Part shown: piece after piece, positions 26,178 through 35,135 of the stretch
Numbering within the stretch: the stretch's first letter is position 1
How the letters are laid out: the number at the start of each line of letters is the position of its first letter
NCBI GenBank assembly: GCA_963677225.1
Contig: OY781923.1
Coordinates: 2,232,001 to 2,296,000 of the forward strand
Source: SABI01 sp028532915
GTDB taxonomy: Bacteria > Spirochaetota > Spirochaetia > Sphaerochaetales > Sphaerochaetaceae
Direction: 5' to 3'
Length of the DNA stretch: 64,000 nucleotides
Translations under genes and position numbers: made by a program
Notes under the pieces: model-generated
Told to the model about the DNA's origin: nothing
Databases searched by the model: none
The model's input: the letters and a program-made list of their open reading frames with translations, nothing else

Positions 26178-27277
26178 ATCTGTTCACAAAGAAGTTTGAA
26201 AGGATCAAGAATGTCCCGCAGTTCACAATCCGTAAAGATTTCGGATTCAACGCTATTTCATTTTTCATCTATGCCCTGTTCATCGCCGCAGGAGTCATCG
26301 TCCAGATGGGCTCTATGGAGACGCCGCAGTTCGATCTTCTTGTTTTACTTGCCCTTGTTTATGTAATCGCTGGACTTTTCACCGCCATAATTCCTTCGTG
26401 GATCACTGTCATCAATCTCAGTGCCGTCATCTGGCTTCTGATCGCGGGGAGATTCGGCAGCCAATACTATGTACTCGGTTTAATCGGGACGGCAGGACTG
26501 ATAATATCCTCGTCTGTCCAGCTCATACTGCAGTGGGATAAGGTCGTGGTTCTGCGTCTCGGCAAGTTCCGGAAAACACACGGACCGGGCCTGATCATCC
26601 TCATACCTCTTATCGACAGGATCGCCGAATTCATCGATACAAGAATACGGGTGACAGATTTCAGTGCCGAAAAGACGCTGACTACCGATACTGTCCCGGT
26701 TCATGTCGACGCACTCGCGTTCTGGATGATCTGGGATGCTAAAAGTGCTGTCCTGGAAGTTGAAAACTATGTCGAAGCGGTCATTCTCTCCGCTCAGACA
26801 GCATTACGGGATGCGATAGGGAAGCACGAACTGTCGAGCCTCCTGAGCGAACGTGAAGAACTCGGAAAAGAAATTCAGATGGCTCTCGATGCGAAGACCA
26901 CACCCTGGGGAGTCTCGATCCTTTCGATCGAGATCACTGATATCATCATCCCCAAGGAACTGGAGAACGCGATGAGCAAGAGAGCCCAGGCGGAAAGAGA
27001 GAAACAGTCGAGGGTGATCCTTGCGGAGGCTGAAGTCTCGATCGCGAAAAAATTCACCGAGGCGGCGACCGAGTATGATTTACATCCTCAGGCGATGCAG
27101 CTGAGGGCAATGAACATGGTCTATGAAGGTATAAGGCAGAATAACAGCATGATGCTCATGCCCGCATCGATTCTCGATTCGATGAATCTGGGAAGTGTTC
27201 TATCGAGTGCGGCATTACAGAAAAGTGTGAAAATCGAAAAGGAATCCAAGGAGGAATCGAATGATTCGAATAACTGA
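26174..27277 (+). CDS. Membrane-anchored SPFH (slipin/stomatin-like) protein
   Basis: A 367-residue protein. Three or four hydrophobic segments fill the first 118 residues, followed by an SPFH/band-7 domain (about 120-290; VVLRLGKFRKTHGPGLIILIPLID, then TLTTDTVPVHVDALAFW) and an Ala/Glu-rich helical tail (AMSKRAQAEREKQSRVILAEAE) that drives oligomerisation in slipins. SPFH proteins form membrane cages or microdomains. AAAGGAGG precedes the ATG, which overlaps the regulator stop. Placement between a YtrA regulator and an ABC transporter is unusual and suggests it organises or controls the transporter. Confidence 0.87.
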   Translation: MNLFTKKFERIKNVPQFTIRKDFGFNAISFFIYALFIAAGVIVQMGSMETPQFDLLVLLALVYVIAGLFTAIIPSWITVINLSAVIWLLIAGRFGSQYYVLGLIGTAGLIISSSVQLILQWDKVVVLRLGKFRKTHGPGLIILIPLIDRIAEFIDTRIRVTDFSAEKTLTTDTVPVHVDALAFWMIWDAKSAVLEVENYVEAVILSAQTALRDAIGKHELSSLLSEREELGKEIQMALDAKTTPWGVSILSIEITDIIIPKELENAMSKRAQAEREKQSRVILAEAEVSIAKKFTEAATEYDLHPQAMQLRAMNMVYEGIRQNNSMMLMPASILDSMNLGSVLSSAALQKSVKIEKESKEESNDSNN

Positions 27278-27938
27278 TGTTGAGAGAAATTATAAAAGCG
27301 GAGAGACGTATGTGAGGGCTCTGAAAGGAGTATCAGCAGATATCGAAGATGGAGAGTTTCTCTCCATCGCAGGGCCTTCAGGCTCGGGAAAGACGACGCT
27401 TCTCAACCTCATAGGGTGCATAGATGCAGTCGATGCGGGAGACATCATCATCAATGAAACACCGATTTCGAAGATGAACAAGAACGAAAAGACTGAATTC
27501 AGACGGAACAATCTCGGATTCATCTTCCAGACATACAATCTGATTCCGGTTCTCACCGCTTTCGAGAATGTCTCATTCGTTCTCTCTCTTCTCCGATTGA
27601 GTGACAGCGAAATCACCGAAAGAACAATGAAGATTCTTAAGGAAGTAGGTCTTGAGGGAATGGAACACCGGCGGCCCGACAAACTGTCGGGAGGTCAGCA
27701 GCAGCGCATCGCCATAGCACGAGCACTTGTGAAAGAACCCTCCATCGTTCTGGCGGATGAGCCGACTGCAAACCTCGATTCCAAGACAGGAGAAGAGATA
27801 CTGAAACTGATGAAGGAGATGAACAGAAAGTACAATACGACCTTCATCTTCTCGACTCATGATCAGATGGTCATGGAGTATGCCGACCGGCTTCTATCCT
27901 TGCATGACGGTCAGATTATAGACGATCAGAGGAGGTAG
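27261..27938 (+). CDS. ABC transporter ATPase, LolD/MacB type
   Basis: A 225-residue ATPase with Walker A GPSGSGKTT (about 37-45), signature LSGGQQQR, Walker B IVLADEPTANLD and switch His in STHD. The sequence belongs to the MacB/LolD/FtsE branch that drives mechanotransmission-type transporters rather than substrate import. It overlaps the SPFH gene by 17 bp with its own AGGAGG, and is followed after 2 bp by the first permease. Confidence 0.92.
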   Translation: MIRITDVERNYKSGETYVRALKGVSADIEDGEFLSIAGPSGSGKTTLLNLIGCIDAVDAGDIIINETPISKMNKNEKTEFRRNNLGFIFQTYNLIPVLTAFENVSFVLSLLRLSDSEITERTMKILKEVGLEGMEHRRPDKLSGGQQQRIAIARALVKEPSIVLADEPTANLDSKTGEEILKLMKEMNRKYNTTFIFSTHDQMVMEYADRLLSLHDGQIIDDQRR

Positions 27939-27940
27939 CG

Positions 27941-29194
27941 ATGAAGTTCATCCTTTCACTCGCGTTCAAGAACCTGACACGCTACAAACGAAGGACCATC
28001 ATCACCTCCTTCGCCATCGCGATCGGCCTGATGATGTTCATCCTCGTCGACTCCCTTCTTATCGGAGTCGAGCAGGAATCGGTGAGAAACCTCAAATGGT
28101 ATGAGACTTCCAGTGCCCGCATTCTTCACAGTCAGTACTGGGATCAGCGTATGATGATGCCCCTCGACGTGAATATCGAAGATCCCGACACCATCATCGC
28201 AGTTTTAAAAGAGAACGACATCGATGCGACAAAACGCATCACCTTCAGCGCCGACATGATCCTCAACAGCTACGATTTCGAAGAAGACGGTAATCTCGGT
28301 GTAGTCGTTCAGGCTGTCGATTTGGAAAGCGACTTCGATGTGTTCGAATTCGAAACGACTCTTGAAGAAGGCCGGTTCATGGAAGCCGGATCTGACGAGA
28401 TCATCATCGGCTCATGGTTCGCCGAGGATATCGGGGCGAAGGTGGGATCGTATATCACACTGATCACCCGGGGAAACGGAGGCTTTTTCGAGGCGATGGA
28501 CCTGCAGATCGTAGGTATCGTCAACTGCCCCAATCCGAACGTGAACAGATCTCTTGTGATGATGGATATCACGACCGCAGGCGAGTATCTTGCGATGGAA
28601 GACCTTGCGACCGAGATCGACATCAAGCTTCCCGAGAAAAGCGACACCGACGAGATGATACAGCGAACAGCAGCTCTGCTCGATCTTGAGAATACCGACT
28701 ATGAGATCATGAGCTGGGAAGAACTGGCACACGATTATGTTGCGATCGCCGAGGCTAAACGGGGAGCTTCGAGTTCCATCCTGTTTCTGGTGTTCATCAT
28801 TGCTGCCGTAGGAATCTCGAACACGATGCTGATGGCGATGTATGAGAGGATCAGGGAGCTGGGAATGATGAGAGCTCTTGGAATGAGCGACAGAGCCATC
28901 CACTATTCGTTCATCTTCGAGGCGGGAGGAATCGGGCTGCTCGGTGCTGTTACGGGAACCTCTTTAGGCATCCTTGTAAACTATTTTCTTGTCGAGTATG
29001 GAATAGATCTCGGATTCATCATGCGTGACATCGATATGGGATACCGTATCCAGAGCATCATGAGAGGATCATGGAGCATCAAGACGATCCTCACATCACT
29101 TTCCAGCGGAGTGATCCTGTCCATGCTCGTCGCCTACATACCGACAAGACGGGCACTGAAGATGGACATTCCGAGCTGTCTTCACCATCAATAG
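27941..29194 (+). CDS. ABC permease, FtsX/LolC-like, first of pair
   Basis: A 417-residue permease with MacB topology: one N-terminal membrane helix (about 20-40), a long periplasmic domain (about 45-275) and three C-terminal helices (about 280-300, 330-355 and 375-400). The cytoplasmic coupling segment MYERIRELGMMRALGMSDRAIH is typical of FtsX-type permeases, which extract lipids or lipoproteins from the inner membrane. It pairs with the next gene to form a heterodimer over the ATPase. Confidence 0.88.
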   Translation: MKFILSLAFKNLTRYKRRTIITSFAIAIGLMMFILVDSLLIGVEQESVRNLKWYETSSARILHSQYWDQRMMMPLDVNIEDPDTIIAVLKENDIDATKRITFSADMILNSYDFEEDGNLGVVVQAVDLESDFDVFEFETTLEEGRFMEAGSDEIIIGSWFAEDIGAKVGSYITLITRGNGGFFEAMDLQIVGIVNCPNPNVNRSLVMMDITTAGEYLAMEDLATEIDIKLPEKSDTDEMIQRTAALLDLENTDYEIMSWEELAHDYVAIAEAKRGASSSILFLVFIIAAVGISNTMLMAMYERIRELGMMRALGMSDRAIHYSFIFEAGGIGLLGAVTGTSLGILVNYFLVEYGIDLGFIMRDIDMGYRIQSIMRGSWSIKTILTSLSSGVILSMLVAYIPTRRALKMDIPSCLHHQ

Positions 29195-29204
29195 GAGTGA
29201 TCAT

Positions 29205-30437
29205 ATGAGTATGAATGTATATCAGGTGGCAATGAGAAACGTATTGAGAAACAAGAGAAGATCGATCCTCTCCGGTGTCGCGATCATGGTCGCCAGTATG
29301 TCGATCGTTCTGCTGTTCGCCTTCATCGGAGGGATGAAGCAGGATATGAGAAATAATCTCACAACCTACTACACGGGTGACATACGGATAAGAAACGCGC
29401 AGTTCGAGGAATACGAAAGATACAATCCTGTCCATCTCACTGTAAACGAATCTGAGATAGCATCTGTTCTGAATCAGTTCGAAGAAGTTGAATCCTATGT
29501 TCCGAGAATCCGCTTCCCCTCCTCCTTCTATATCAATTCCGGGATGCAGGGAGCTGTTGGTATCGGAGCCGATTTTGAAAAAGAGGCCGATTTCCAGCAG
29601 CTGGACCTCATTCTGAAAGAAGGGAGACTACCTGCCGAAGGGGAATATGAGATGCTGCTGGGGGCAGTGCTCGCACGGGACCTGGGTCTTGAACTCGGCG
29701 ACAGTGTGACTGTAATGAGCACCACAAGCGCACGCGGAACGAATGCTATCACGCTCAAGGTTGTCGGTCTGGCATCATTCCCCGTCGCATCGCTGAACAC
29801 CCAGTTCTTCTGGATAGATATCGACACGGCACGGTACTTTTTGAGGATGGGAGAGAACGAGACTCATGAGATGCTTCTGAGAAGCGATGGAGATATCGAT
29901 TCGACAGCTTCGGCGATACATAAAGCGGTTCTGGAGTCGACGGGTACAGAAGTGGAATCGAAGTCCTTCTCGCAGATCAACGATCTGTATTCGATGCTCT
30001 CGATCGCCGAGAATGTGTATTACATCTTCACTGCGATATTCCTCTTTTTAGGAAGTACCGTCATCATCAACACTACCATGATGGTTATCTATGAGAGGAT
30101 GAGGGAGATCGGAACCCTCGCAGCTCTGGGCATGAAGGGAAAAGAACTGATCAGGCTCTTCTTTTTCGAAGGGCTTATCATCTCGACGATCGCATCTATT
30201 CTCGGTGTGATCGCAGGCTCTCTGATCTCGCTGTACCTGAGTAAGGTCGGGATCAACTTCACCGATGCCATGAGCGGAATCGATATGGAGATCTCCTCGA
30301 TCCTCTACCCTCAGTTCGCTCCCATCACCGCAGTGTGGATATTCATCTATTCTCTGGCTGTCACAGCCGTAGCAACATTCATTCCGTCTAGAAAAGCTTC
30401 GAGAATCGAAGTAGTGGAGGCTTTACGTTATGTTTAA
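29205..30437 (+). CDS. ABC permease, FtsX/LolE-like, second of pair
   Basis: A 410-residue paralogue of the previous permease with the same one-plus-three helix topology and coupling segment IYERMREIGTLAALGMKGKEL. Two different permeases with one ATPase recall LolCDE. The gene overlaps the LolA-like gene by 8 bp, so the stoichiometry may be coupled through translation. Confidence 0.88.
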   Translation: MSMNVYQVAMRNVLRNKRRSILSGVAIMVASMSIVLLFAFIGGMKQDMRNNLTTYYTGDIRIRNAQFEEYERYNPVHLTVNESEIASVLNQFEEVESYVPRIRFPSSFYINSGMQGAVGIGADFEKEADFQQLDLILKEGRLPAEGEYEMLLGAVLARDLGLELGDSVTVMSTTSARGTNAITLKVVGLASFPVASLNTQFFWIDIDTARYFLRMGENETHEMLLRSDGDIDSTASAIHKAVLESTGTEVESKSFSQINDLYSMLSIAENVYYIFTAIFLFLGSTVIINTTMMVIYERMREIGTLAALGMKGKELIRLFFFEGLIISTIASILGVIAGSLISLYLSKVGINFTDAMSGIDMEISSILYPQFAPITAVWIFIYSLAVTAVATFIPSRKASRIEVVEALRYV

Positions 30438-31185
30438 AATCAACCGTTCAATCAGATTCACCGCAGTTGCACTGTTCGCTATCCTTTGTCCGATATCACC
30501 CCTGTTTTCAATGAGTGCAGAGCAGATCGTGCAGAAGATCGATTCTCTTGAAACGTTCGATACGAGCTACAGCGAAGGAACGATCATCACCTCCGACCGT
30601 TATGGTCAGAAGACGAGTACGTTCATAGCCTATACACGGGGAGCCTATGATTCTCTCATCGAGTTCACATCCGTAGCGGAAAGGGGTCAGAAGATACTGC
30701 GCACATCTGGCGAGCTGTTTCTGTTCTATCCCGATGCGAACGAGCTCATCCGGCTTCAGGGAGCCGCCCTTCGCCAGTCCCTACTGGGAAGCGATATCTC
30801 ATATGAGGATATGACAGGTGAAAAGGATACTCTCAGTGATTATGATGCTGCTTTGGAGGGTGATGGATCTTTCAATGGAAAGGACTGCTACATCATCTCA
30901 TTGACTGCGAAGACCCGCAAGGTAGCCTACCCCAGGCAGACTCTCTATGTCGATAAAGAGACGTTTGTGGTCCTCAGGGGAGAGTATTCGACCTCTTCGG
31001 GAAGGCTTCTGAAGGAGATCGAAGTGATTTCCACGATGGAAGTGGACGGCAGAACTATCGCATCGGAGACACAGATCGTCGACACACTGAAACGGGATTC
31101 TTCTACCCGTATGATCATAGATGAACTGCACATCGATATCGATGTCGATCCGTCTGTCTTCTCGCTTGATAATCTAACCTGGTAG
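30430..31185 (+). CDS. LolA-like periplasmic carrier (TP_0789 type)
   Basis: A 251-residue exported protein. The signal peptide covers about 1-28 (hydrophobic FTAVALFAILCPISPLF, cleavage near SMS-AEQ). The mature part is the beta-rich fold of outer-membrane lipoprotein-sorting protein relatives: GTIITSDRYGQKTSTFIAYTR, ILRTSGELFLFYPDANELIRL, ATKTRKVAYPR-like and YVDKETFVVLRGEYS blocks. A treponemal homologue, TP_0789, defines this branch as I recall it. It is expected to receive a hydrophobic cargo (lipid or lipoprotein) from the ABC permeases and carry it across the periplasm. Confidence 0.82.
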   Translation: MFKINRSIRFTAVALFAILCPISPLFSMSAEQIVQKIDSLETFDTSYSEGTIITSDRYGQKTSTFIAYTRGAYDSLIEFTSVAERGQKILRTSGELFLFYPDANELIRLQGAALRQSLLGSDISYEDMTGEKDTLSDYDAALEGDGSFNGKDCYIISLTAKTRKVAYPRQTLYVDKETFVVLRGEYSTSSGRLLKEIEVISTMEVDGRTIASETQIVDTLKRDSSTRMIIDELHIDIDVDPSVFSLDNLTW

Positions 31186-31188
31186 GGG

Positions 31189-32262
31189 ATGAAAATGAAA
31201 CGATTTATAATCATTATCTTATCCGTTTTTGCTCTGACCTTTCCGCTTGCAGCCCAGCTGAACCTGCGTAACGAGATCTCGCTGTACAATGTGATCTCTT
31301 TGGGTGAGGATCTCGACTTGACCTACGTCCAGGGAGCACAGAATCAGCTGATGATCTCTTCAAGCGGATATTCCAATGTGAAGGCGGAGGCTGCTTTCGA
31401 TTTCACCTTCGATTCACTCTCTCTAACCGATTCGGTCTCTCTGGAACGCCTTTCGGTCAAATCACGCTTTCCCTCTTTCACCCTTACGGCAGGGAAGACC
31501 CGGCTGGACTGGGGGGAGGGGATCGCCTTCAATGCAGGGAATGCGCTGTTCGATGATACGACATATCAGATAACGTTCCTCGAAGACAGTTTCATCAGCG
31601 ACTACAAGTGGCTCACATCTGTGAAGGTCCCTGTCGGGTTCTTCTCATTCGTGGAAGCTGCCGTGGTCGCTCCATCATCAGCTGATGCAGCAGATACCAC
31701 AGCAGGTATACGCTATTATAACAGCGAGAATGATATCAAATACGAGATGGCTCTGGCACTGCGAAATGATGACAGCGGCAAAGTGATCACTCCGAGCTTT
31801 TCTCTCAGCGGGAATATCATAGTGGATACCTATATCTCTGCCGCATTCAATCTCCCCTATCCTGAAGAGATTCTTGAGGAAGTGAAAGATTCACTTGTCA
31901 TTACCGCAGGAGCCTTCCATATTCTGACGTTCGAGAATCAGAGCACACTCTCGATGCGCATCGAGACTCTGCTCTATCCGTTTGCATCTTTCAATGCGGC
32001 AGAAGAACCTCTCGCATTGTTTGCCTATCCTTCCATACAGTATTCTCTTGCGAACTCCCTCACTTTCTCGCTTCAGTCGGTGGTATCACTGATAGATGCG
32101 AGCGCATCCGTGTACGCAGGTTCATCCTGGAATATATTCGATGGTCTGTCACTTTTCGCGTACCTCGGGGGAAACCTCGGAGAAGCAGAGGACACCTTTC
32201 CCTCTTCAACAGAAGACTCTACTGTCGCAAGTCTGTCGGTGGGCCTTACCTCAATCTTCTGA
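31189..32262 (+). CDS. Outer-membrane beta-barrel protein of the YtrA operon
   Basis: A 357-residue protein with a signal peptide (about 1-24, cleavage after AAA/AQ-type PLAAQ) and a mature region of alternating beta strands rich in Ser, Thr and aromatic residues. It ends in ...LTSIF, and a terminal Phe is the outer-membrane insertion signal of diderm barrels. It is 3 bp after the carrier gene and is the last gene of the operon; its stop overlaps the end of the convergent EAL gene by 12 bp. I know no exact family; DUF1302-like proteins occur in comparable contexts. It could be the outer-membrane receiver of the cargo. Confidence 0.7.
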   Translation: MKMKRFIIIILSVFALTFPLAAQLNLRNEISLYNVISLGEDLDLTYVQGAQNQLMISSSGYSNVKAEAAFDFTFDSLSLTDSVSLERLSVKSRFPSFTLTAGKTRLDWGEGIAFNAGNALFDDTTYQITFLEDSFISDYKWLTSVKVPVGFFSFVEAAVVAPSSADAADTTAGIRYYNSENDIKYEMALALRNDDSGKVITPSFSLSGNIIVDTYISAAFNLPYPEEILEEVKDSLVITAGAFHILTFENQSTLSMRIETLLYPFASFNAAEEPLALFAYPSIQYSLANSLTFSLQSVVSLIDASASVYAGSSWNIFDGLSLFAYLGGNLGEAEDTFPSSTEDSTVASLSVGLTSIF

Positions 32263-34974
32263 GGTTTGCTCACGAAAGAACTGAATGAACTGCTGAACGG
32301 GAAGGGCCTTCGATACCAGAAAGCCCTGATATGATTTAGCACCGTGCTCAGTAATGAACTCGAGCTGCTGCTCTGTTTCGATCCCTTCGACCAGTGTCGA
32401 GATCTCTATCTCTCGGGCCATAGTCAATATGGCCTTGATGATCTTCCCTTCACTCTCATGAGGATAATCTTTGATGAACGAACGATCTATCTTGATCAGG
32501 TCGATGTCAAGAGAATGGATGTAGTTGAGAGATGAGAATCCTGTACCGAAATCATCAATAGCTATCCGGATGCCTTCTTTATGTAGTTTCTCCAGAATCA
32601 TATTCCCTTTCTTGAAATCCTCGAGCAGTGTTCTTTCGGTCAGTTCGATGAATAATCTCGAGTGATCGACATTATAGGCATCGAGTGTCGTCACAAGATG
32701 ATCGATCAGGTTCTCTTCGAACAGTTCGGAAGGTCCGAGGTTTATGGAAACGGTAAACCGTTCATCCTGATCGAGCTCTAGCGAACTGAGGAACTTGACC
32801 GTCTTCTCGATGACGAACAGAGCGAGAGAGACTTCAAGTCTATGATTCATGAAAATCGGGATAAACTCGTTCGGAGAGATGAAGCCGAGATCACCGTCGG
32901 TCCATCGCGAAAGAGCTTCGGCTCCGATGATTTTTTTCGAGGAAGTCGAAATGATCGGCTGAAAATAGATCTCGAAATCACCGTTTTTGAGAGCCTCAGG
33001 AATCTTGCGGAGGATCTCATAATAGCGTACAAGAGCTTTGCTGATCGAATCACTGTAAATAAGAGCTCCTTCACGTTCAAAATGGATCTGAGTAGCCAGC
33101 GCCATACGTGATCGATTTATCAGATGATCGACAGAGAGTTCCTGAGACCGGTCACCGACCGACACGCCGCACATGAACGAAAGGATCTGTTTTTCCTGTG
33201 AAGGAAGACCGACAGGCTCTGCAAGCAGAGAATTCAATTCTATGATCTTTTTCTGAACGCTCTGAGAATCGATCGAGAATGCGAGCATATATATTTCAGG
33301 AGAATACTGGAACAGCATATCGTTTTTTCCTGTCAGAGACAAAAGGCGGTCACGGATGATCGCGACAAGCTGGTAATGCTGTGAGTGGGTATAATTGGTC
33401 TCTATCGTATCGAGGTTCGTCAACTTCAGATACATGATAACCATCGAAGTACTATCATCTTTCGCTCCGGTTATCTTTTCTATCGGGAATCTGTCGATGC
33501 GGATTTCCATTTCCCTGCTGTCGAGGACAAACGAATCGAATGTGTCTTTCGAGATATTCAGAGGGTCTGAGATCAGCTGGACATAGTAGAGAAGGTCTGA
33601 ATGATTGTTGTAGACGCTGTCCATATAAAGATGAGAAAGGATATAGTAATTTTTCCCTGATACCCATGCAAAATCATCATAGGAATTCACCAGCGCCGGT
33701 GAGCTGAGTAGTTTCATCTTATCTTTTCCAGAATAGAAGACATTTCCGTCAAGAAGAGTTATCTCAACCGAATGATCGCTGATTTCGACGGCATTAAAGC
33801 CTGTCAGGACCTCTATCGTATTGTTGCAGAACGTAATGGTACCATCAGGTTTCCTTATCAGCACACCGTCATGAGACTGTTCGTTGATGATATTGCTCAC
33901 TGTCAGCAGTTCCTGATCATTCTTTCTGAAGTAGAACAGCAATGAGATGACTACGTAACCGAACATGATCATCATAGCGATCACGTAGCGGAGAGAATCG
34001 TTTCTCAGTATGAATGAACTTTTGAGAGCCTCCATCTCATCAAGATCGAAACTTGTGATGATCAGCAGGTAGTGAGGGATACTTTCATAAAATGTGGAAA
34101 ACTCCTCGAGAGGTCTTGTTGAGGTGAACAGGAAGAGCTTCTCTTCCAATCTTACCGCTCCCTCTTTCTGTTCAAGCATATTCACCCAAACTTCCGGTTT
34201 TAACGTCGCAAGGGAGATCGACTCATTGTCAGCTGTGATCTGCAACGTCTTTTTCGAAGAATCGAGAACTACTCCTCTGTGATCAACTATGCAGTACGAT
34301 ATTGCATCTGAATGGTTTTCGAAGTAGTCTGTGATCATATCGAAAGAAGCATTCATCCTGATGATAAACACGATCACTCCTTCAAGACGGTGATCAGTGT
34401 ATACTCCCTTTGCCATGAGGATATCGTTATAGGTCTCCTTCGTCGCAGGGTCTTCGACAGGGGTGACCGGATGCAGGTAGATCATCTGTTCATCGATTGC
34501 GTTAACTTCATTGAACAGTCGGGAGACTGACAAATCATAGTGATCAAGAGAAAAATCATCTGAAGAGAGCGCTCTCTGACTCGAGACAGTCATGAGGTCA
34601 TCTTCCGATCCGTAGAGAATGATGTGCTTGATCTGCTGCTGATACCTGAGAATATTGTTGAAGGTATGGTTAATCGGAGCAGCCATATCAGGTGGAATCA
34701 TGTGTATACCACCGGGAGGACCTTCAGAGGCCGGCGGCGGAAGAAAAGTGACAGAATCGGAGGCTAAAGAGAGGAGAGAATAGTAATTGTCAAACTGGAG
34801 CTCCGCGGCCTCTCTGATGTAATTGAGATGGATGAGATGCTCTTCTTCAAATTGTATGTACAGACTGTCCTTTTCATATTCAGCCATCTGGTTATACAGG
34901 ATCAGGAAGATCAGAGCCAGAGGAATTGAAAGTAATATCCGCTTGACGATAGCAGTTACGATTTTTGTCATCAT
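32251..34974 (-). CDS. Membrane sensor EAL phosphodiesterase with degenerate GGDEF
   Basis: A 907-residue protein with membrane helices at about 12-28 and 329-349 bounding a periplasmic sensor of about 300 residues (CACHE-like). The cytoplasmic part has a PAS domain (355-470), a GGDEF-like domain (510-650) with the signature replaced by YSPEI (557-561), and an EAL domain (654-905). The EAL catalytic set is complete: EAL at 686-688, the Asn of SINLGP, ELTE, DDFGTG, KIDRSF, E in GIETEQ, and QGFLVSKAL. It should hydrolyse c-di-GMP in response to an extracytoplasmic signal, with the GGDEF domain regulatory only. Confidence 0.9.
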   Translation of the reverse strand: MMTKIVTAIVKRILLSIPLALIFLILYNQMAEYEKDSLYIQFEEEHLIHLNYIREAAELQFDNYYSLLSLASDSVTFLPPPASEGPPGGIHMIPPDMAAPINHTFNNILRYQQQIKHIILYGSEDDLMTVSSQRALSSDDFSLDHYDLSVSRLFNEVNAIDEQMIYLHPVTPVEDPATKETYNDILMAKGVYTDHRLEGVIVFIIRMNASFDMITDYFENHSDAISYCIVDHRGVVLDSSKKTLQITADNESISLATLKPEVWVNMLEQKEGAVRLEEKLFLFTSTRPLEEFSTFYESIPHYLLIITSFDLDEMEALKSSFILRNDSLRYVIAMMIMFGYVVISLLFYFRKNDQELLTVSNIINEQSHDGVLIRKPDGTITFCNNTIEVLTGFNAVEISDHSVEITLLDGNVFYSGKDKMKLLSSPALVNSYDDFAWVSGKNYYILSHLYMDSVYNNHSDLLYYVQLISDPLNISKDTFDSFVLDSREMEIRIDRFPIEKITGAKDDSTSMVIMYLKLTNLDTIETNYTHSQHYQLVAIIRDRLLSLTGKNDMLFQYSPEIYMLAFSIDSQSVQKKIIELNSLLAEPVGLPSQEKQILSFMCGVSVGDRSQELSVDHLINRSRMALATQIHFEREGALIYSDSISKALVRYYEILRKIPEALKNGDFEIYFQPIISTSSKKIIGAEALSRWTDGDLGFISPNEFIPIFMNHRLEVSLALFVIEKTVKFLSSLELDQDERFTVSINLGPSELFEENLIDHLVTTLDAYNVDHSRLFIELTERTLLEDFKKGNMILEKLHKEGIRIAIDDFGTGFSSLNYIHSLDIDLIKIDRSFIKDYPHESEGKIIKAILTMAREIEISTLVEGIETEQQLEFITEHGAKSYQGFLVSKALPVQQFIQFFREQTSED

Positions 34975-35020
34975 GTAATTTATGACCTATACAAAGATTA
35001 AAGTCCAGAGATTGTGTTCT

Positions 35021-35062
35021 TTTGTTAACAAAGATTGCAAAGATCCGGGTTCATATCCGGGT
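35021..35062 (+). promoter_or_regulatory. Palindrome and direct repeats in the divergent EAL/MFS intergenic region
   Basis: The perfect palindrome TTTGTTAACAAA is at 35021-35032, and ATCCGGGT is repeated directly at 35043-35050 and 35055-35062 (12-bp period). Both lie between two divergent starts, a likely place for a shared regulator. No matching regulator is known from the sequence. Confidence 0.3.
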
Positions 35063-35135
35063 AGTATCTTCACTTATATTGCCTTACAAAGTTTCTACAT
35101 GGTAGTATGAGGTATTACTTTTGAAAGGAAACTGT

